From assembly GCA_964631595.1 (NCBI GenBank), contig CAZVXL010000011.1:1-58938 (forward strand): a DNA stretch of 58,938 nucleotides. The letters are read 5' to 3'. A program made the translations under genes and the position numbers. Shown piece after piece: positions 1-8,066 of this stretch. This stretch comes from UMGS1312 sp964631595. Its GTDB lineage: Bacteria > Bacillota > Clostridia > Oscillospirales > CAG-272. The notes under the pieces are model-generated. The model had not been told where the DNA came from. It did no database searches and worked only from the letters and a program-made list of their open reading frames with translations. Within the stretch, counting starts at the first letter, position 1; each line of letters opens with the position of its first letter.

Positions 1-242
1 TCTGGATCAAGATCTTCCCCGACAAGCCCATCACCGAGAAGCCTGCTGAGACCCGAATGGGTTCAGGTAAGGGATCTCCCGAGTATTGGGTAGCCGTAGT
101 AAAGCCGGGCAGAGTAATGTTCGAAATGGACGGCGTTTCCGAGGAAATCGCAAGAGAAGCAATGCGTCTCGCAATGCACAAGCTTCCTATCAAGTGCCGC
201 TTTGTGACCAAGGCTCAGCTTGAGAAGGAACTCGAGGCTTGA
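1..242 (+). CDS. rplP: 50S ribosomal protein L16 (C-terminal part)
   Basis: This is the 3' end of the L16 gene, cut by the window edge; the reading frame is open from base 3. L16 sits in the large subunit near the peptidyl-transferase centre and helps position the A-site tRNA. The visible part contains the typical MGSGKGSPEYWVAVVKPG stretch and ends LEKELEA, as L16 proteins do. It is followed after 14 nt by rpmC, the usual S10-operon order. Confidence 0.97.
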   Translation, partial: WIKIFPDKPITEKPAETRMGSGKGSPEYWVAVVKPGRVMFEMDGVSEEIAREAMRLAMHKLPIKCRFVTKAQLEKELEA

Positions 243-256
243 AGGAGGGATAAGCT

Positions 257-445
257 GTGAATGCAAATGAAATCAGAAAGATGAGTGGCGAGGAGCTCAA
301 TTCCAAGCTTCGCGATCTGAAGGACGAGCTTTTCAAGCTCCGCTTCCAGCACGCCATCAACCAGCTGGATAACCCTCACAAAATCGCGGACGTAAAGAAA
401 GACATCGCTCGCGTGATGACCGTCATCCGCGAAAAGAATGCGTAA
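257..445 (+). CDS. rpmC: 50S ribosomal protein L29
   Basis: A 62-residue protein of normal L29 length with the family pattern of an alpha-helical hairpin (EELNSKLRDLKDELFKLRFQ). L29 lies at the peptide exit tunnel, where trigger factor and SRP dock. It starts with GTG, supported by an AAGGAGGG ribosome binding site at 242-249. It lies between rplP and rpsQ as in nearly all bacteria. Confidence 0.96.
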   Translation: MNANEIRKMSGEELNSKLRDLKDELFKLRFQHAINQLDNPHKIADVKKDIARVMTVIREKNA

Positions 446-459
446 GGGGGTAAAGTAAG

Positions 460-720
460 ATGGAAAATACCCGTAATCTGAGAAAGACCAGAGTGGGCAG
501 AGTCGTTAGCGACAAGATGGATAAGACTGTTGTTATCGCCATCGAGGACAATGTAAAGCACCCCACTTATGGCAAGATCATCAAGCGCACCACCAAGATC
601 CACGCTCACGACGAAAAGAACGAGTGCGGTATCGGTGATCGCGTTGAGGTAATGGAGACCAGACCTCTTTCCAAGACAAAGAGATGGAGACTGGTTCAGA
701 TCATCGAAAAGGCGAAGTAA
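460..720 (+). CDS. rpsQ: 30S ribosomal protein S17
   Basis: An 86-residue S17, an OB-fold primary 16S rRNA-binding protein of the small subunit. The family stretches RVGRVVSDKMDKTVVIAIE and HPTYGKIIKRT are present. It begins 14 nt after rpmC with a GGGG-type binding site. A short hairpin lies between this gene and rplN. Confidence 0.97.
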   Translation: MENTRNLRKTRVGRVVSDKMDKTVVIAIEDNVKHPTYGKIIKRTTKIHAHDEKNECGIGDRVEVMETRPLSKTKRWRLVQIIEKAK

Positions 721-733
721 TAATCCTTCAAGG

Positions 734-755
734 CTATCCGCCAAATCACGGATAG
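734..755 (+). other. Hairpin between rpsQ and rplN
   Basis: CTATCCG (734-740) and CGGATAG (749-755) form a perfect 7-bp stem with an 8-nt loop. No T-run follows, so it is not a terminator. It could be an mRNA processing or stabilising structure; no function is proven. Confidence 0.45.
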
Positions 756-783
756 TGCAAATGAATCTAAGGAGGAAATGACA

Positions 784-1152
784 GTGATTCAGCAGCAGTC
801 ATATATGAAGGTTGCAGACAACACCGGCGCCAAGGAGCTCATGTGTATCAGAGTTCTCGGCGGCACCGGCAGACGCTACGCCAATATCGGTGACGTAGTT
901 GTTGCAGCCGTTAAGAAGGCAGCGCCCGGCGGCGTTGTTAAAAAGGGTGATGTTGTTAAGGCTGTTGTCGTCAGAAGCGTGAAGGGCGTCCGTCGCTCGG
1001 ACGGTTCTTACATCAAGTTTGACGAGAACGCGGCAGTCATCATCAACGAAGACAAGAACCCCAAGGGAACACGTATTTTCGGACCTGTAGCACGTGAGCT
1101 TCGTGAGCACGACTACACCAAGATCCTTTCCCTTGCGCCTGAAGTACTGTAA
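784..1152 (+). CDS. rplN: 50S ribosomal protein L14
   Basis: L14 is a core large-subunit protein that contacts 16S rRNA in bridge B5/B8. The GTG at 784 gives MIQQQSYMKVADNTGAKE and the standard 122 residues. The binding site GGAGG at 771-775 is 8 nt from this GTG but only 2 nt from an in-frame ATG at 778, so 784 is preferred. The gene opens the spc part of the cluster. Confidence 0.95.
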   Translation: MIQQQSYMKVADNTGAKELMCIRVLGGTGRRYANIGDVVVAAVKKAAPGGVVKKGDVVKAVVVRSVKGVRRSDGSYIKFDENAAVIINEDKNPKGTRIFGPVARELREHDYTKILSLAPEVL

Positions 1153-1167
1153 ACGGAGGTAAAAGAG

Positions 1168-1479
1168 ATGAAAAAAGTTCATGTAAAAACCGATGATACA
1201 GTAATCGTCATCTCCGGTGACGACAAGGGCAAGAAGGGTAAGGTCCTTGAGGTAAGCCCCAAGGAGGGCAAGGTCATCGTCGAGGGCGTACACATGGTAA
1301 AGAAGCATGTTAAGCCCCGTCCTCCCAAGGACAACGGCGGTATCGTAGAGGTCGAGGGTGCTATTTACGCATCTAAGGTGCAGATCTGCTGCGCCAAGTG
1401 CGGCCCTACTCGTATCAAGCACGACGAGAAGAACGGTAAGAAGATCAGAGTGTGCGCCAAGTGCGGCGCAGCCCTGTAA
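1168..1479 (+). CDS. rplX: 50S ribosomal protein L24
   Basis: A 103-residue KOW-fold protein that starts large-subunit assembly near the exit tunnel. The KOW motif (VISGDDKGKKGKVLEV) is at about residues 13-28. The C-terminal part has two cysteine pairs, CAKC and CAKC, forming a small zinc ribbon seen in many Clostridia L24 proteins. It lies between rplN and rplE. Confidence 0.96.
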   Translation: MKKVHVKTDDTVIVISGDDKGKKGKVLEVSPKEGKVIVEGVHMVKKHVKPRPPKDNGGIVEVEGAIYASKVQICCAKCGPTRIKHDEKNGKKIRVCAKCGAAL

Positions 1480-1494
1480 ACGGAGGTGTGACTC

Positions 1495-2034
1495 ATGGAA
1501 AGAATCAGAGAATTGTATCAGAATGAGGCAGCCCCCGCTCTTATGAAGAAGTTCGAGTACAAGAGCGTTATGCAGATCCCGAAGCTTGAGAAGGTCGTTA
1601 TCAACGTAGGTGCCGGAGATGCAAAGGAAAACTCCAAGGTCATCGACGCTATCATAGCAGATCTTGAACTCATCACGGGTCAGAAGGCAGTCCCCACCTA
1701 TGCAAAGAAGTCCGTTGCGAACTTCAAGCTCCGTGAGGGAATGAAGATCGGTGCAAAGGTTACCCTTCGCGGCAGCCGTATGTACGAGTTCATCGACAGA
1801 CTCTTTAACCTCGCTCTTCCCCGCGTTCGTGACTTCAAGGGCATCAATCCCGATGGCTTCGACCGAAGAGGAAACTATTCTCTCGGCCTGAAGGAGCAGT
1901 TGATCTTCCCTGAGATCGAATATGAAAAGGTAGAGAAGATCCGCGGTATGGACATTGCGTTCGTAACCACCGCAACTACCGACGAAGAAGCAAGAGAGCT
2001 GCTCACTCTTCTGGGCGCTCCCTTCGCAAAGTAA
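1495..2034 (+). CDS. rplE: 50S ribosomal protein L5
   Basis: A 179-residue L5, the 5S rRNA-binding protein of the central protuberance. Family signatures are visible: IPKLEKVVINVGAGDA, TGQKAVPTYAKKSVANFKLREGMKIG and the RDFKGINPDGFDRRGNYSLG region. The ATG at 1495 follows a GGAGGTG site. Length and position are standard. Confidence 0.97.
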   Translation: MERIRELYQNEAAPALMKKFEYKSVMQIPKLEKVVINVGAGDAKENSKVIDAIIADLELITGQKAVPTYAKKSVANFKLREGMKIGAKVTLRGSRMYEFIDRLFNLALPRVRDFKGINPDGFDRRGNYSLGLKEQLIFPEIEYEKVEKIRGMDIAFVTTATTDEEARELLTLLGAPFAK

Positions 2035-2047
2035 GGAGGAGGAGAGT

Positions 2048-2233
2048 ATGGCAAAGAAGGCTATGGTTCTGAAGCAGCAGAAGAAGCAGAAGTATTCCAC
2101 AAGAGAGTACAACCGCTGCAAAATCTGCGGCCGTCCTCATGCTTATCTCCGCAAGTACGGCATCTGCCGTATCTGCTTCCGTGAGCTTGCTTACAAGGGT
2201 GAGATCCCCGGTGTAAGAAAGGCAAGCTGGTAA
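2048..2233 (+). CDS. rpsZ: 30S ribosomal protein S14, zinc (type Z) form
   Basis: A 61-residue short S14 of the zinc-binding type, with the four cysteines in CKIC and CRIC. Type Z S14 is typical of Gram-positive bacteria; some also have a zinc-free paralog, not seen here. It starts 13 nt after rplE behind AAGGAGGAGGAG. The long 124-nt gap that follows, before rpsH, is structured. Confidence 0.97.
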   Translation: MAKKAMVLKQQKKQKYSTREYNRCKICGRPHAYLRKYGICRICFRELAYKGEIPGVRKASW

Positions 2234-2357
2234 GAAGAGGCACAAAAACTATCCGCACCGAAAGGAAAGCATGGCTTTAACCGTCGGTGGGCGGCCGTGG
2301 GGTAATGCAGCTCTGCGGCAGCAAGAATTATAACTTGCATGACAGGAGGAAACAATT
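2234..2357 (+). promoter_or_regulatory. Structured rpsH leader (candidate S8 control site)
   Basis: This gap of 124 nt is long for a ribosomal operon and holds at least two clear stem-loops. The first pairs 2253-2261 with 2284-2294 (9 bp, two-G bulge) around an inner AAAGC-ATG-GCTTT hairpin (2266-2278). The second pairs GCAAG with CTTGC just before the rpsH binding site. S8 represses spc-operon translation in other bacteria, so an S8 site is possible, but I did not recognise a 16S helix-21 mimic. Confidence 0.35.
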
Positions 2358-2756
2358 ATGCAGATGTCAGATGTAATTGCAGATATGCTGACACGTATCA
2401 GAAACGCAAGTAATGCAAAGCATGAAACCGTTGATATTCCCGCGTCCAACATGAAGAAGTCCATTGCGGACATCCTTCTTTCCGAGGGCTACGTTCGCGG
2501 CGTTCAGGTCATCGAGGACGGTAAGCAGGGAATCATCCGTATAACTCTCAAGTACGGACAGGGCAAGAGCAAGGTTATTCACGGTATCCGCCGTGTATCC
2601 AAGCCCGGTCTCCGTATGTATTCAAGCTGCGAGGATATGCCTAAGGTCATGAACGGCCTCGGCATTGCGATCGTATCGACTTCAAAGGGCATTATGACCG
2701 ACAAAAAGGCAAGACACGAAAATGTCGGCGGCGAAATTCTCGCCTTTGTCTGGTAA
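2358..2756 (+). CDS. rpsH: 30S ribosomal protein S8
   Basis: A 132-residue S8, a primary binder of the 16S central domain and, in E. coli, the translational repressor of the spc operon. The start MQMSDVIADMLTRIRNA and the end GGEILAFVW match the family at both termini. An ACAGGAGG site lies 8 nt upstream. The structured leader before it is listed separately. Confidence 0.97.
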   Translation: MQMSDVIADMLTRIRNASNAKHETVDIPASNMKKSIADILLSEGYVRGVQVIEDGKQGIIRITLKYGQGKSKVIHGIRRVSKPGLRMYSSCEDMPKVMNGLGIAIVSTSKGIMTDKKARHENVGGEILAFVW

Positions 2757-2774
2757 GGGAAGGGGGAAGCTGAA

Positions 2775-3314
2775 ATGTCAAGAATCGGAAATACACCTAT
2801 CACCGTGCCTGCAGGCGTAGATGTGACTATCGGTGCAGAAAACGAAATTACAGTTAAGGGTCCCCTCGGAACTCTTACACACAAGTTCCCCGCAGTTCTT
2901 ACCTTCACCAAGGACGGCAACGTCGTAAAGGTAGCCCGTCCCGATGATGAGAAGTTCAACCGTTCCGTACACGGTATGTCCCGTACAGTACTGAACAATA
3001 TGGTCGTAGGCGTATCTCAGGGCTATCAGAAGAAGCTTGAGATCGTCGGCGTAGGCTACAGAGTACAGAAGGACGGAAAGAAGCTTGTCCTCAACCTCGG
3101 ACACTCTCACCCGATCTACTTCGAGGAGACCGATATGGTAAGCTTCGACGTACCCGATGCCAACACCATTATCGTAAAGTGCAGCGATAAGCAGCTCTGC
3201 GGACAGGTCGCAGCGGAGATCCGCTCCAAGAGACCTCCCGAGCCTTATCACGGTAAGGGCGTTAAGTACGAGGGTGAGCACATTCGCCGTAAAGCCGGAA
3301 AAGCCGGTAAATAA
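2775..3314 (+). CDS. rplF: 50S ribosomal protein L6
   Basis: A 179-residue L6 with two similar alpha/beta domains that bind 23S rRNA near the sarcin-ricin loop. It begins MSRIGNTPITVPAGV and carries the C-terminal signature RSKRPPEPYHGKGVKYEGE. The gene follows rpsH by 18 nt with GGGAAGGGGG upstream. Confidence 0.97.
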   Translation: MSRIGNTPITVPAGVDVTIGAENEITVKGPLGTLTHKFPAVLTFTKDGNVVKVARPDDEKFNRSVHGMSRTVLNNMVVGVSQGYQKKLEIVGVGYRVQKDGKKLVLNLGHSHPIYFEETDMVSFDVPDANTIIVKCSDKQLCGQVAAEIRSKRPPEPYHGKGVKYEGEHIRRKAGKAGK

Positions 3315-3332
3315 TGAAAGGAGACAGAGATT

Positions 3333-3692
3333 ATGGTCACAAAGATTGATAAGAACAAAAAGCGTCTTAAAAGACATCTCAGAGTTCGCGGTAAGATCTC
3401 CGGAACTGCCGAGTGTCCCAGACTCGCCGTTTATCGTTCTAATAAAAACATCAGCGCACAGATCATTGATGATGTCAGGGGCGTGACACTGCTCTCCGCT
3501 TCCACTCTCGAAAAGACCTTCGAGGGTATCGGCTCCAACAAGGAGGCTGCCCGTAAGGTCGGTCTTGCTATCGCCGAGAAGGCAAAGGCTCAGGGAATCG
3601 AAAATGTCGTGTTTGACCGCGGCGGTTATATCTATCACGGACGTGTATCGGAGCTCGCTGAGGGCGCAAGAGAAGGCGGACTCAAGTTCTGA
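3333..3692 (+). CDS. rplR: 50S ribosomal protein L18
   Basis: A 119-residue L18, which with L5 anchors 5S rRNA. The RxRGKISGTAECPRLAVYRSNKNISAQIIDD pattern and the C-terminal DRGGYIYHGRV are diagnostic. It starts behind AAAGGAG. The 84-nt gap to rpsE holds two hairpins. Confidence 0.96.
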   Translation: MVTKIDKNKKRLKRHLRVRGKISGTAECPRLAVYRSNKNISAQIIDDVRGVTLLSASTLEKTFEGIGSNKEAARKVGLAIAEKAKAQGIENVVFDRGGYIYHGRVSELAEGAREGGLKF

Positions 3693-3745
3693 TTCTCACT
3701 CAGGAGAATATCCGGTTTGTACACCGCTTGACCTCACGTGAGGTC
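3692..3745 (+). other. Two hairpins between rplR and rpsE
   Basis: ATTCTC (3692-3697) pairs with GAGAAT (3704-3709), and GACCTCACGTGAGGTC (3730-3745) is a perfect 16-bp palindrome. As RNA the palindrome gives a 6-bp stem with an ACGT loop. Neither has a U-run, so transcription termination is unlikely. The site could be a processing point or a protein-binding site. Confidence 0.4.
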
Positions 3746-3776
3746 GCGAAAAATGCAATTCAACAGGAGATATGAA

Positions 3777-4280
3777 ATGGCTAACAGAATTGACGCATCG
3801 AAGCTTGAACTCAAAGAAAAGCTCGTTGTGGTAAACCGTGTATCCAAGACCGTTAAGGGCGGACGCGTGGCAAGATTCGCAGCACTCATGGTCGTGGGTG
3901 ATGAGAACGGTCACGTAGGCTACGGTCTCGGAAAGGCTGCCGAGGTTCCCGAGGCGATCCGCAAGGGAATCGAGGACGCAAAGAAAAATATGATCGAGGT
4001 ATCTCTCAAGGATACAACAATTCCTCATGAGGTGCTCGGCAAATTCGGAGCAGGCTCTGTACTTCTGAAGCCGGCTGCTCCCGGTACAGGTATCATCGCG
4101 GGTAAGACCGTGCGTGCCGTACTTGAGCTTGCGGGAATAAAGAACATCAGGGCAAAGTGCCTGCGCTCCAACAACCCCACAAACGTAATCAAGGCTACCT
4201 TTGAGGGCCTGAGCTCTCTCCGCACTGCCGAGGAGGTCGCAAAGATCCGCGGTATTGACGTAGAGAAGGTTATCGGTTGA
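3777..4280 (+). CDS. rpsE: 30S ribosomal protein S5
   Basis: S5 helps maintain decoding accuracy and mRNA unwinding in the small subunit. The ATG at 3777 gives MANRIDASKLELKEKLVVVNRVSK, 167 residues, the normal S5 length, with an AGGAG site at 3765-3769. A longer frame from GTG 3738 would run through the palindrome and adds residues not seen in S5, so it was rejected. The core VVGDENGHVGYGLGKA is clear. Confidence 0.96.
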   Translation: MANRIDASKLELKEKLVVVNRVSKTVKGGRVARFAALMVVGDENGHVGYGLGKAAEVPEAIRKGIEDAKKNMIEVSLKDTTIPHEVLGKFGAGSVLLKPAAPGTGIIAGKTVRAVLELAGIKNIRAKCLRSNNPTNVIKATFEGLSSLRTAEEVAKIRGIDVEKVIG

Positions 4281-4293
4281 GGAGGAACAAGGT

Positions 4294-4467
4294 ATGAAAA
4301 AGGTTACTCTTATCAAAAGCCTGATCGGCTCAAAGCCGGATCAGAAAGCAACAGCGGCATCTCTCGGTCTGAGAAAGATCGGTGATTCTATCGTTCACAA
4401 CGATGACGCTGTTCTTGCAGGAAAAGTAAAGGTGATTTCTCACCTCGTAAAAGTGGAGCAGGCGTAA
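4294..4467 (+). CDS. rpmD: 50S ribosomal protein L30
   Basis: A 57-residue L30 beginning MKKVTLIKSLIGSKPDQKAT, with the family pattern of Ile-Gly-x-x-x-x-Gln/Lys-x-x-Thr-x-x-x-Leu-Gly-Leu-Arg-Lys-Ile. It follows rpsE by 13 nt behind GAGGAGG and precedes rplO, the universal order. L30 is a small peripheral 23S-binding protein of the large subunit. Confidence 0.95.
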   Translation: MKKVTLIKSLIGSKPDQKATAASLGLRKIGDSIVHNDDAVLAGKVKVISHLVKVEQA

Positions 4468-4516
4468 GCCCTCCGGAATTTTCCAAAAAAGATTTCTTAA
4501 CAAGGAGGATTAAACC

Positions 4517-4957
4517 ATGAAGCTCCACGAACTTTCACCGGCAGAAGGCTCCGTACAGCCCGCATGGCGCAAGGGCAGAGGCCCCGGCTCGGGTAACGGA
4601 AAGACCGCAGGAAAGGGTCACAAAGGACAGAACGCTCGCTCCGGCGGCGGTGTACGTCCCGGATTCGAAGGCGGTCAGCTCCCTCTGTACAGAAAGCTTC
4701 CCAAGAGAGGCTTTAAGAACAGATTCGCTAAGGAATACGCTTGCGTTAATGTTGAGCTGTTGAACAGATTCAACGACGGCGATACCGTGAATCTCAAGGC
4801 ACTTATGGATGCACGTATCATCCGTAAGGCAGGTGATGGACTGAAGGTGCTCGGAAACGGTGAGCTTACAAAGAAGCTTACGGTTGAGGCAGCAGTATTC
4901 ACCGGCAGTGCAAAAGAGAAGATCGAAGCCGCAGGCGGAAAGACCGAGGTAGTCTGA
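4517..4957 (+). CDS. rplO: 50S ribosomal protein L15
   Basis: A 146-residue L15, a late-assembly large-subunit protein. The start MKLHELSPAEGSVQP and the Gly-rich basic stretch RKGRGPGSGNGKTAGKGHKG (about residues 19-38) are diagnostic. An ACAAGGAGG site lies upstream. The gene ends one base before secY, so translation of the two is probably coupled. Confidence 0.97.
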   Translation: MKLHELSPAEGSVQPAWRKGRGPGSGNGKTAGKGHKGQNARSGGGVRPGFEGGQLPLYRKLPKRGFKNRFAKEYACVNVELLNRFNDGDTVNLKALMDARIIRKAGDGLKVLGNGELTKKLTVEAAVFTGSAKEKIEAAGGKTEVV

Positions 4958-4958
4958 T

Positions 4959-6254
4959 ATGTTTAAAACAATCGCTAATGCGTGGAAGCTTGCAGATCTG
5001 AGACAGAAGATACTTTATGTTGTCTTTATCGTATTTCTGTATCGTATCGGTACTTCGATTCCCGTTCCTTTCGTGAATCCCGATATGCTCACCCAGTTCA
5101 TGCAGGCGACCGACGGCTCTATCTTCCAGTATTTGAGCATCCTTTCCGGTAATGCATTCTCTCAGGCAACTCTGTTTGCTTTGGGTATTTCACCTTACAT
5201 TACCGCGTCTATCGTAATTCAGCTTCTCACTATCGCCATCCCCTACCTTGAGAACAAGTCCAAGGAAGGCGAGGAGGGACGTAAGTGGCTGAATCAGCTG
5301 ACACGTATTGTAACAGTGGTTCTCGGTGTTGTCACGGCTATCGGATACTTCCAGCTGCTCAACGCCAATAACGTGCTGAATATCCCCGACGGCTACACAC
5401 TGTTTGCCGCAGTCATTATCGTAGCGTGCTATTGCTCCGGTTCCGCGCTGGTCATGTGGCTGGCTGAAAAGATCAATGAGAACGGTATCGGTAACGGTAT
5501 CTCCATCATCCTTTTCGCCAACATCGTTTCCAGTACTCCCACCATGGTTTCCGGTCTGTGGTCTCAGTTTATCGCAAGCGGAGATGTTGGTAAGGTTATC
5601 GTAGGAATCGTAGTTGCGATTGTTAGTATCGCATCCATCTTCTTCATTGTATTCATTACTGACAGTGAAAGAAGACTTCCCGTCCAGTATGCAAAGAAGG
5701 TCGTAGGCCGCAAAATGTACGGCGGACAGAGCTCTACTCTGCCTCTCAAGCTGAACATGACCGGAGTTATGCCCATAATCTTTGCAAACTCCATCGTAAC
5801 TCTCCCCAGTACCATAGCAATGTTCATTCCCCAAAAGCACACCACCGCGCACAAGATCCTCGGTTGGTTCGGCACAGGTACATGGATATATGCGATCCTG
5901 ACCTTTGTTCTCATAATTGCATTTGCTTACTTCTATGTGACTATTTCCTTTAATCCCATCGAAGTCGCAAACAATTTGAAGAAGAACGGCGGATTTATTC
6001 CCGGAATTCGTCCTGGTAAGCCCACTTCCGATTATATTACCAAGGTTCTCAACAGAATCACCCTTATCGGTGCTCTGTTCCTTGACATAATCGCAGTGCT
6101 TCCCTTGGTGGCAAACATCATCTCCGGCTCTCAGCTCTCGGCTCTGGCCTTCACCGGAAGCTCTGTCATAATTATCGTCGGTGTTGTCCTTGAGACAGGT
6201 CGCGAGATCGAGTCTCAGATGACTATGCGTCACTACAAGGGCTTCCTTGAGTAA
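4959..6254 (+). CDS. secY: Preprotein translocase subunit SecY
   Basis: SecY is the protein-conducting channel of the Sec pathway in the cytoplasmic membrane. The 431 residues hold the expected ten hydrophobic segments; the first (about 19-38) is followed by the plug region after PFVNP, and the conserved cytosolic loops PIEVANNLKKNGGFIPGIRPG and RRLPVQYAKKVVGRKMYGG are present. It lies in its usual place between rplO and adk. Confidence 0.97.
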   Translation: MFKTIANAWKLADLRQKILYVVFIVFLYRIGTSIPVPFVNPDMLTQFMQATDGSIFQYLSILSGNAFSQATLFALGISPYITASIVIQLLTIAIPYLENKSKEGEEGRKWLNQLTRIVTVVLGVVTAIGYFQLLNANNVLNIPDGYTLFAAVIIVACYCSGSALVMWLAEKINENGIGNGISIILFANIVSSTPTMVSGLWSQFIASGDVGKVIVGIVVAIVSIASIFFIVFITDSERRLPVQYAKKVVGRKMYGGQSSTLPLKLNMTGVMPIIFANSIVTLPSTIAMFIPQKHTTAHKILGWFGTGTWIYAILTFVLIIAFAYFYVTISFNPIEVANNLKKNGGFIPGIRPGKPTSDYITKVLNRITLIGALFLDIIAVLPLVANIISGSQLSALAFTGSSVIIIVGVVLETGREIESQMTMRHYKGFLE

Positions 6255-6268
6255 TATTGGGGGATCAT

Positions 6269-6910
6269 ATGTCTCGTAAAATCAAACTTATATTGCTGGG
6301 CGCACCCGGCGCGGGCAAGGGTACTCAGGCTGAAATAATTGCCGATAAGTACAAGATCCCCACCATCTCCACGGGTAATATCATCCGTGCCGCAATAGCT
6401 GCGGGAACGGAGATGGGGCTCAGTGCCAAGAGCTACATGGATTCGGGCTCACTTGTTCCCGATTCCGTTGTGATCGGCATTATCAAGGATCGGCTTGCGG
6501 AGTCGGATTGTAACGACGGATTTATTCTTGACGGATTTCCCAGAACAGTTCCTCAGGCAGAGGCTCTCGACGAGATGGGCGTGGAGATCACCGATGTGAT
6601 CTCTATAGAGGTTCCCGATGACAGGATCGTTGAGCGTATGAGCGGCAGACGCGTTTGTAAGAAATGCGGCGCCACCTTCCACGTTCAGTACAATCCGTCT
6701 CCGAACGGGGATACCTGCCCCTGCGGCGATCCTCTTGTGATACGTGCGGATGATGCTCCGGAGGTCGTGCTTGACAGACTCAAGGTCTATCACGAGCAGA
6801 CTGAGCCTCTGAAGGATTATTACGCAGGTAAAGGACTTCTCAAGACTGTCATCGGTCAGGAGAAGTTGGAGGACACAACCGCACTGACCCTCGCCGCGCT
6901 TGATAAATAA
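6269..6910 (+). CDS. adk: Adenylate kinase
   Basis: The enzyme converts ATP + AMP to 2 ADP. The ATG at 6269 gives MSRKIKLILLGAPGAGKGTQ, with the P-loop at about residues 11-18, and 213 residues; an in-frame TTG at 6257 is less likely because GGGGGA at 6260-6264 fits the ATG. It is the long (LID) type, and the LID has Cys130, Cys133, Cys150 and Cys152. The second pair is C-P-C rather than the usual CxxC, so the zinc site is one residue short. Placement between secY and map is standard. Confidence 0.96.
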   Translation: MSRKIKLILLGAPGAGKGTQAEIIADKYKIPTISTGNIIRAAIAAGTEMGLSAKSYMDSGSLVPDSVVIGIIKDRLAESDCNDGFILDGFPRTVPQAEALDEMGVEITDVISIEVPDDRIVERMSGRRVCKKCGATFHVQYNPSPNGDTCPCGDPLVIRADDAPEVVLDRLKVYHEQTEPLKDYYAGKGLLKTVIGQEKLEDTTALTLAALDK

Positions 6911-6931
6911 GACGGCGAATCGAGGAATAAA

Positions 6932-7684
6932 ATGATATTTGTAAAAAACGCAGAACAGCTCAAGCTGATGAGAGTGGCGGGCCGTATCACCGGAGAGGCT
7001 CTCTGTATTGCAAGAGAGAACGTCCGTGAGGGCATTACCACAAAGCAGCTTGATGCAAAGATCAGACATCACATCGAAAAATGCGGTGCAAAGCCTTCCT
7101 TCCTCGGATACGGCGGCTTCCCCGGAAGTGCCTGTATCAGCATCAACGATGAGGTGATCCACGGGATCCCCTCGGATAAGCGGGTGCTGAAGGAGGGAGA
7201 TATCGTAAAGATCGATGTCGGAGCATTTATAGGCGGCTTCCACGGAGACAGTGCCGCGACCATTCCGGTCGGCAAGGTCTCCGAGGAGGCGGAAAAGCTT
7301 ATCAGAGCTACGGAAGAAAGCTTTGAGTGTGCAAGAGTGGCTATGGAAAAGGAGTCCGCAAGGCTCGGTGATATCGGAAGCGCGGTAGAGCAGTATGTCC
7401 GACAGTTCGGATATTCCGTTGTACGCGAGTATACCGGACACGGAGTCGGAATGGAGCTCCATGAGGATCCGTCTGTTCCGAATTACGGAACGCCGGGACG
7501 CGGTGCGAGAGTTTGCGTGGGCATGGTGCTTGCCATCGAGCCCATGGTGAACGCGGGTACCCACAAGATAATCCATATGCCCGACAGGTGGACTGTAAAG
7601 ACCGCCGACGGAAAGCTCTCCGCTCACTATGAGCACACGGTGGCTTTGACCGAGAACGGTGCGATATGCTTGACAAAGGTCTGA
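6932..7684 (+). CDS. map: Methionine aminopeptidase, type I
   Basis: This metalloenzyme removes the initiator methionine from new proteins. At 250 residues it is a standard type Ia enzyme. The metal ligands are visible: Asp95 and Asp106 in KIDVGAFIGGFHGD, His in GHGVGMELHEDP, Glu in LAIEPMVN and Glu in EHTVALTENG. It follows adk by 21 nt and overlaps the next gene by 19 nt. Confidence 0.97.
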   Translation: MIFVKNAEQLKLMRVAGRITGEALCIARENVREGITTKQLDAKIRHHIEKCGAKPSFLGYGGFPGSACISINDEVIHGIPSDKRVLKEGDIVKIDVGAFIGGFHGDSAATIPVGKVSEEAEKLIRATEESFECARVAMEKESARLGDIGSAVEQYVRQFGYSVVREYTGHGVGMELHEDPSVPNYGTPGRGARVCVGMVLAIEPMVNAGTHKIIHMPDRWTVKTADGKLSAHYEHTVALTENGAICLTKV

Positions 7685-8028
7685 TAAAGGCGAGCTGGTG
7701 CGAGCGCTACCCGCGGACATTTCCGAAGCCGGACAGCTCCGTGTCACCCGTTGCGGGTGCTATAGCGGTGTCAAGAGCCGGCAGGGACCGCTTCAGGGTG
7801 TTCATCATAACCGATGTATTACCGCAGAAGCCGAACGAAAAAGCCCCGAGGGTGACGGTGATCGACGGAAAGCTCAGGACTGCCTCCGCTCCCAAAAAGA
7901 AGAATCTCTCACATCTTATTCTTGTCGGAATGAGCTCCGCTGCAGCGAAACTGATCGCCGCAGGCGAGCTTACCGATGAGGCGGCGCGCGAGATCCTCGA
8001 GGAGTACCGCAGAGTGCAAATATCATAG
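7666..8028 (+). CDS. KOW-domain RNA-binding protein (L14e-like)
   Basis: A 120-residue protein of the kind often found between map and infA in Clostridia. The middle part, VAGAIAVSRAGRDRFRVFIITDVL, followed by a short beta strand, IDGKLRTASAPKKKNLSHL, matches the KOW/L14e-like family, which is thought to bind RNA; the precise role is unknown. The start is uncertain: ATG 7666 overlaps map by 19 nt, while GTG 7741 would give a shorter protein that begins at the KOW domain. The C-terminal helix (about residues 93-118) is an addition not always present. Confidence 0.75.
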   Translation: MLDKGLIKASWCERYPRTFPKPDSSVSPVAGAIAVSRAGRDRFRVFIITDVLPQKPNEKAPRVTVIDGKLRTASAPKKKNLSHLILVGMSSAAAKLIAAGELTDEAAREILEEYRRVQIS

Positions 8029-8066
8029 GTATGTTTCGTTTCTATTTAACAGGGAGGAATTAGGTT

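Noticed and set aside
799..2121. 440-codon open frame on the minus strand, opposite rplN-rplE
   Set aside because: It spans four ribosomal protein genes and their gaps and has no coding signature.
3738..3776. Longer N-terminus for S5 from GTG 3738
   Set aside because: It runs from the palindromic hairpin and adds residues absent from S5; AGGAG points to ATG 3777.
5190..6233. 347-codon open frame on the minus strand, opposite secY
   Set aside because: SecY is certain on the plus strand; the antisense product is a hydrophilic shadow without motifs.
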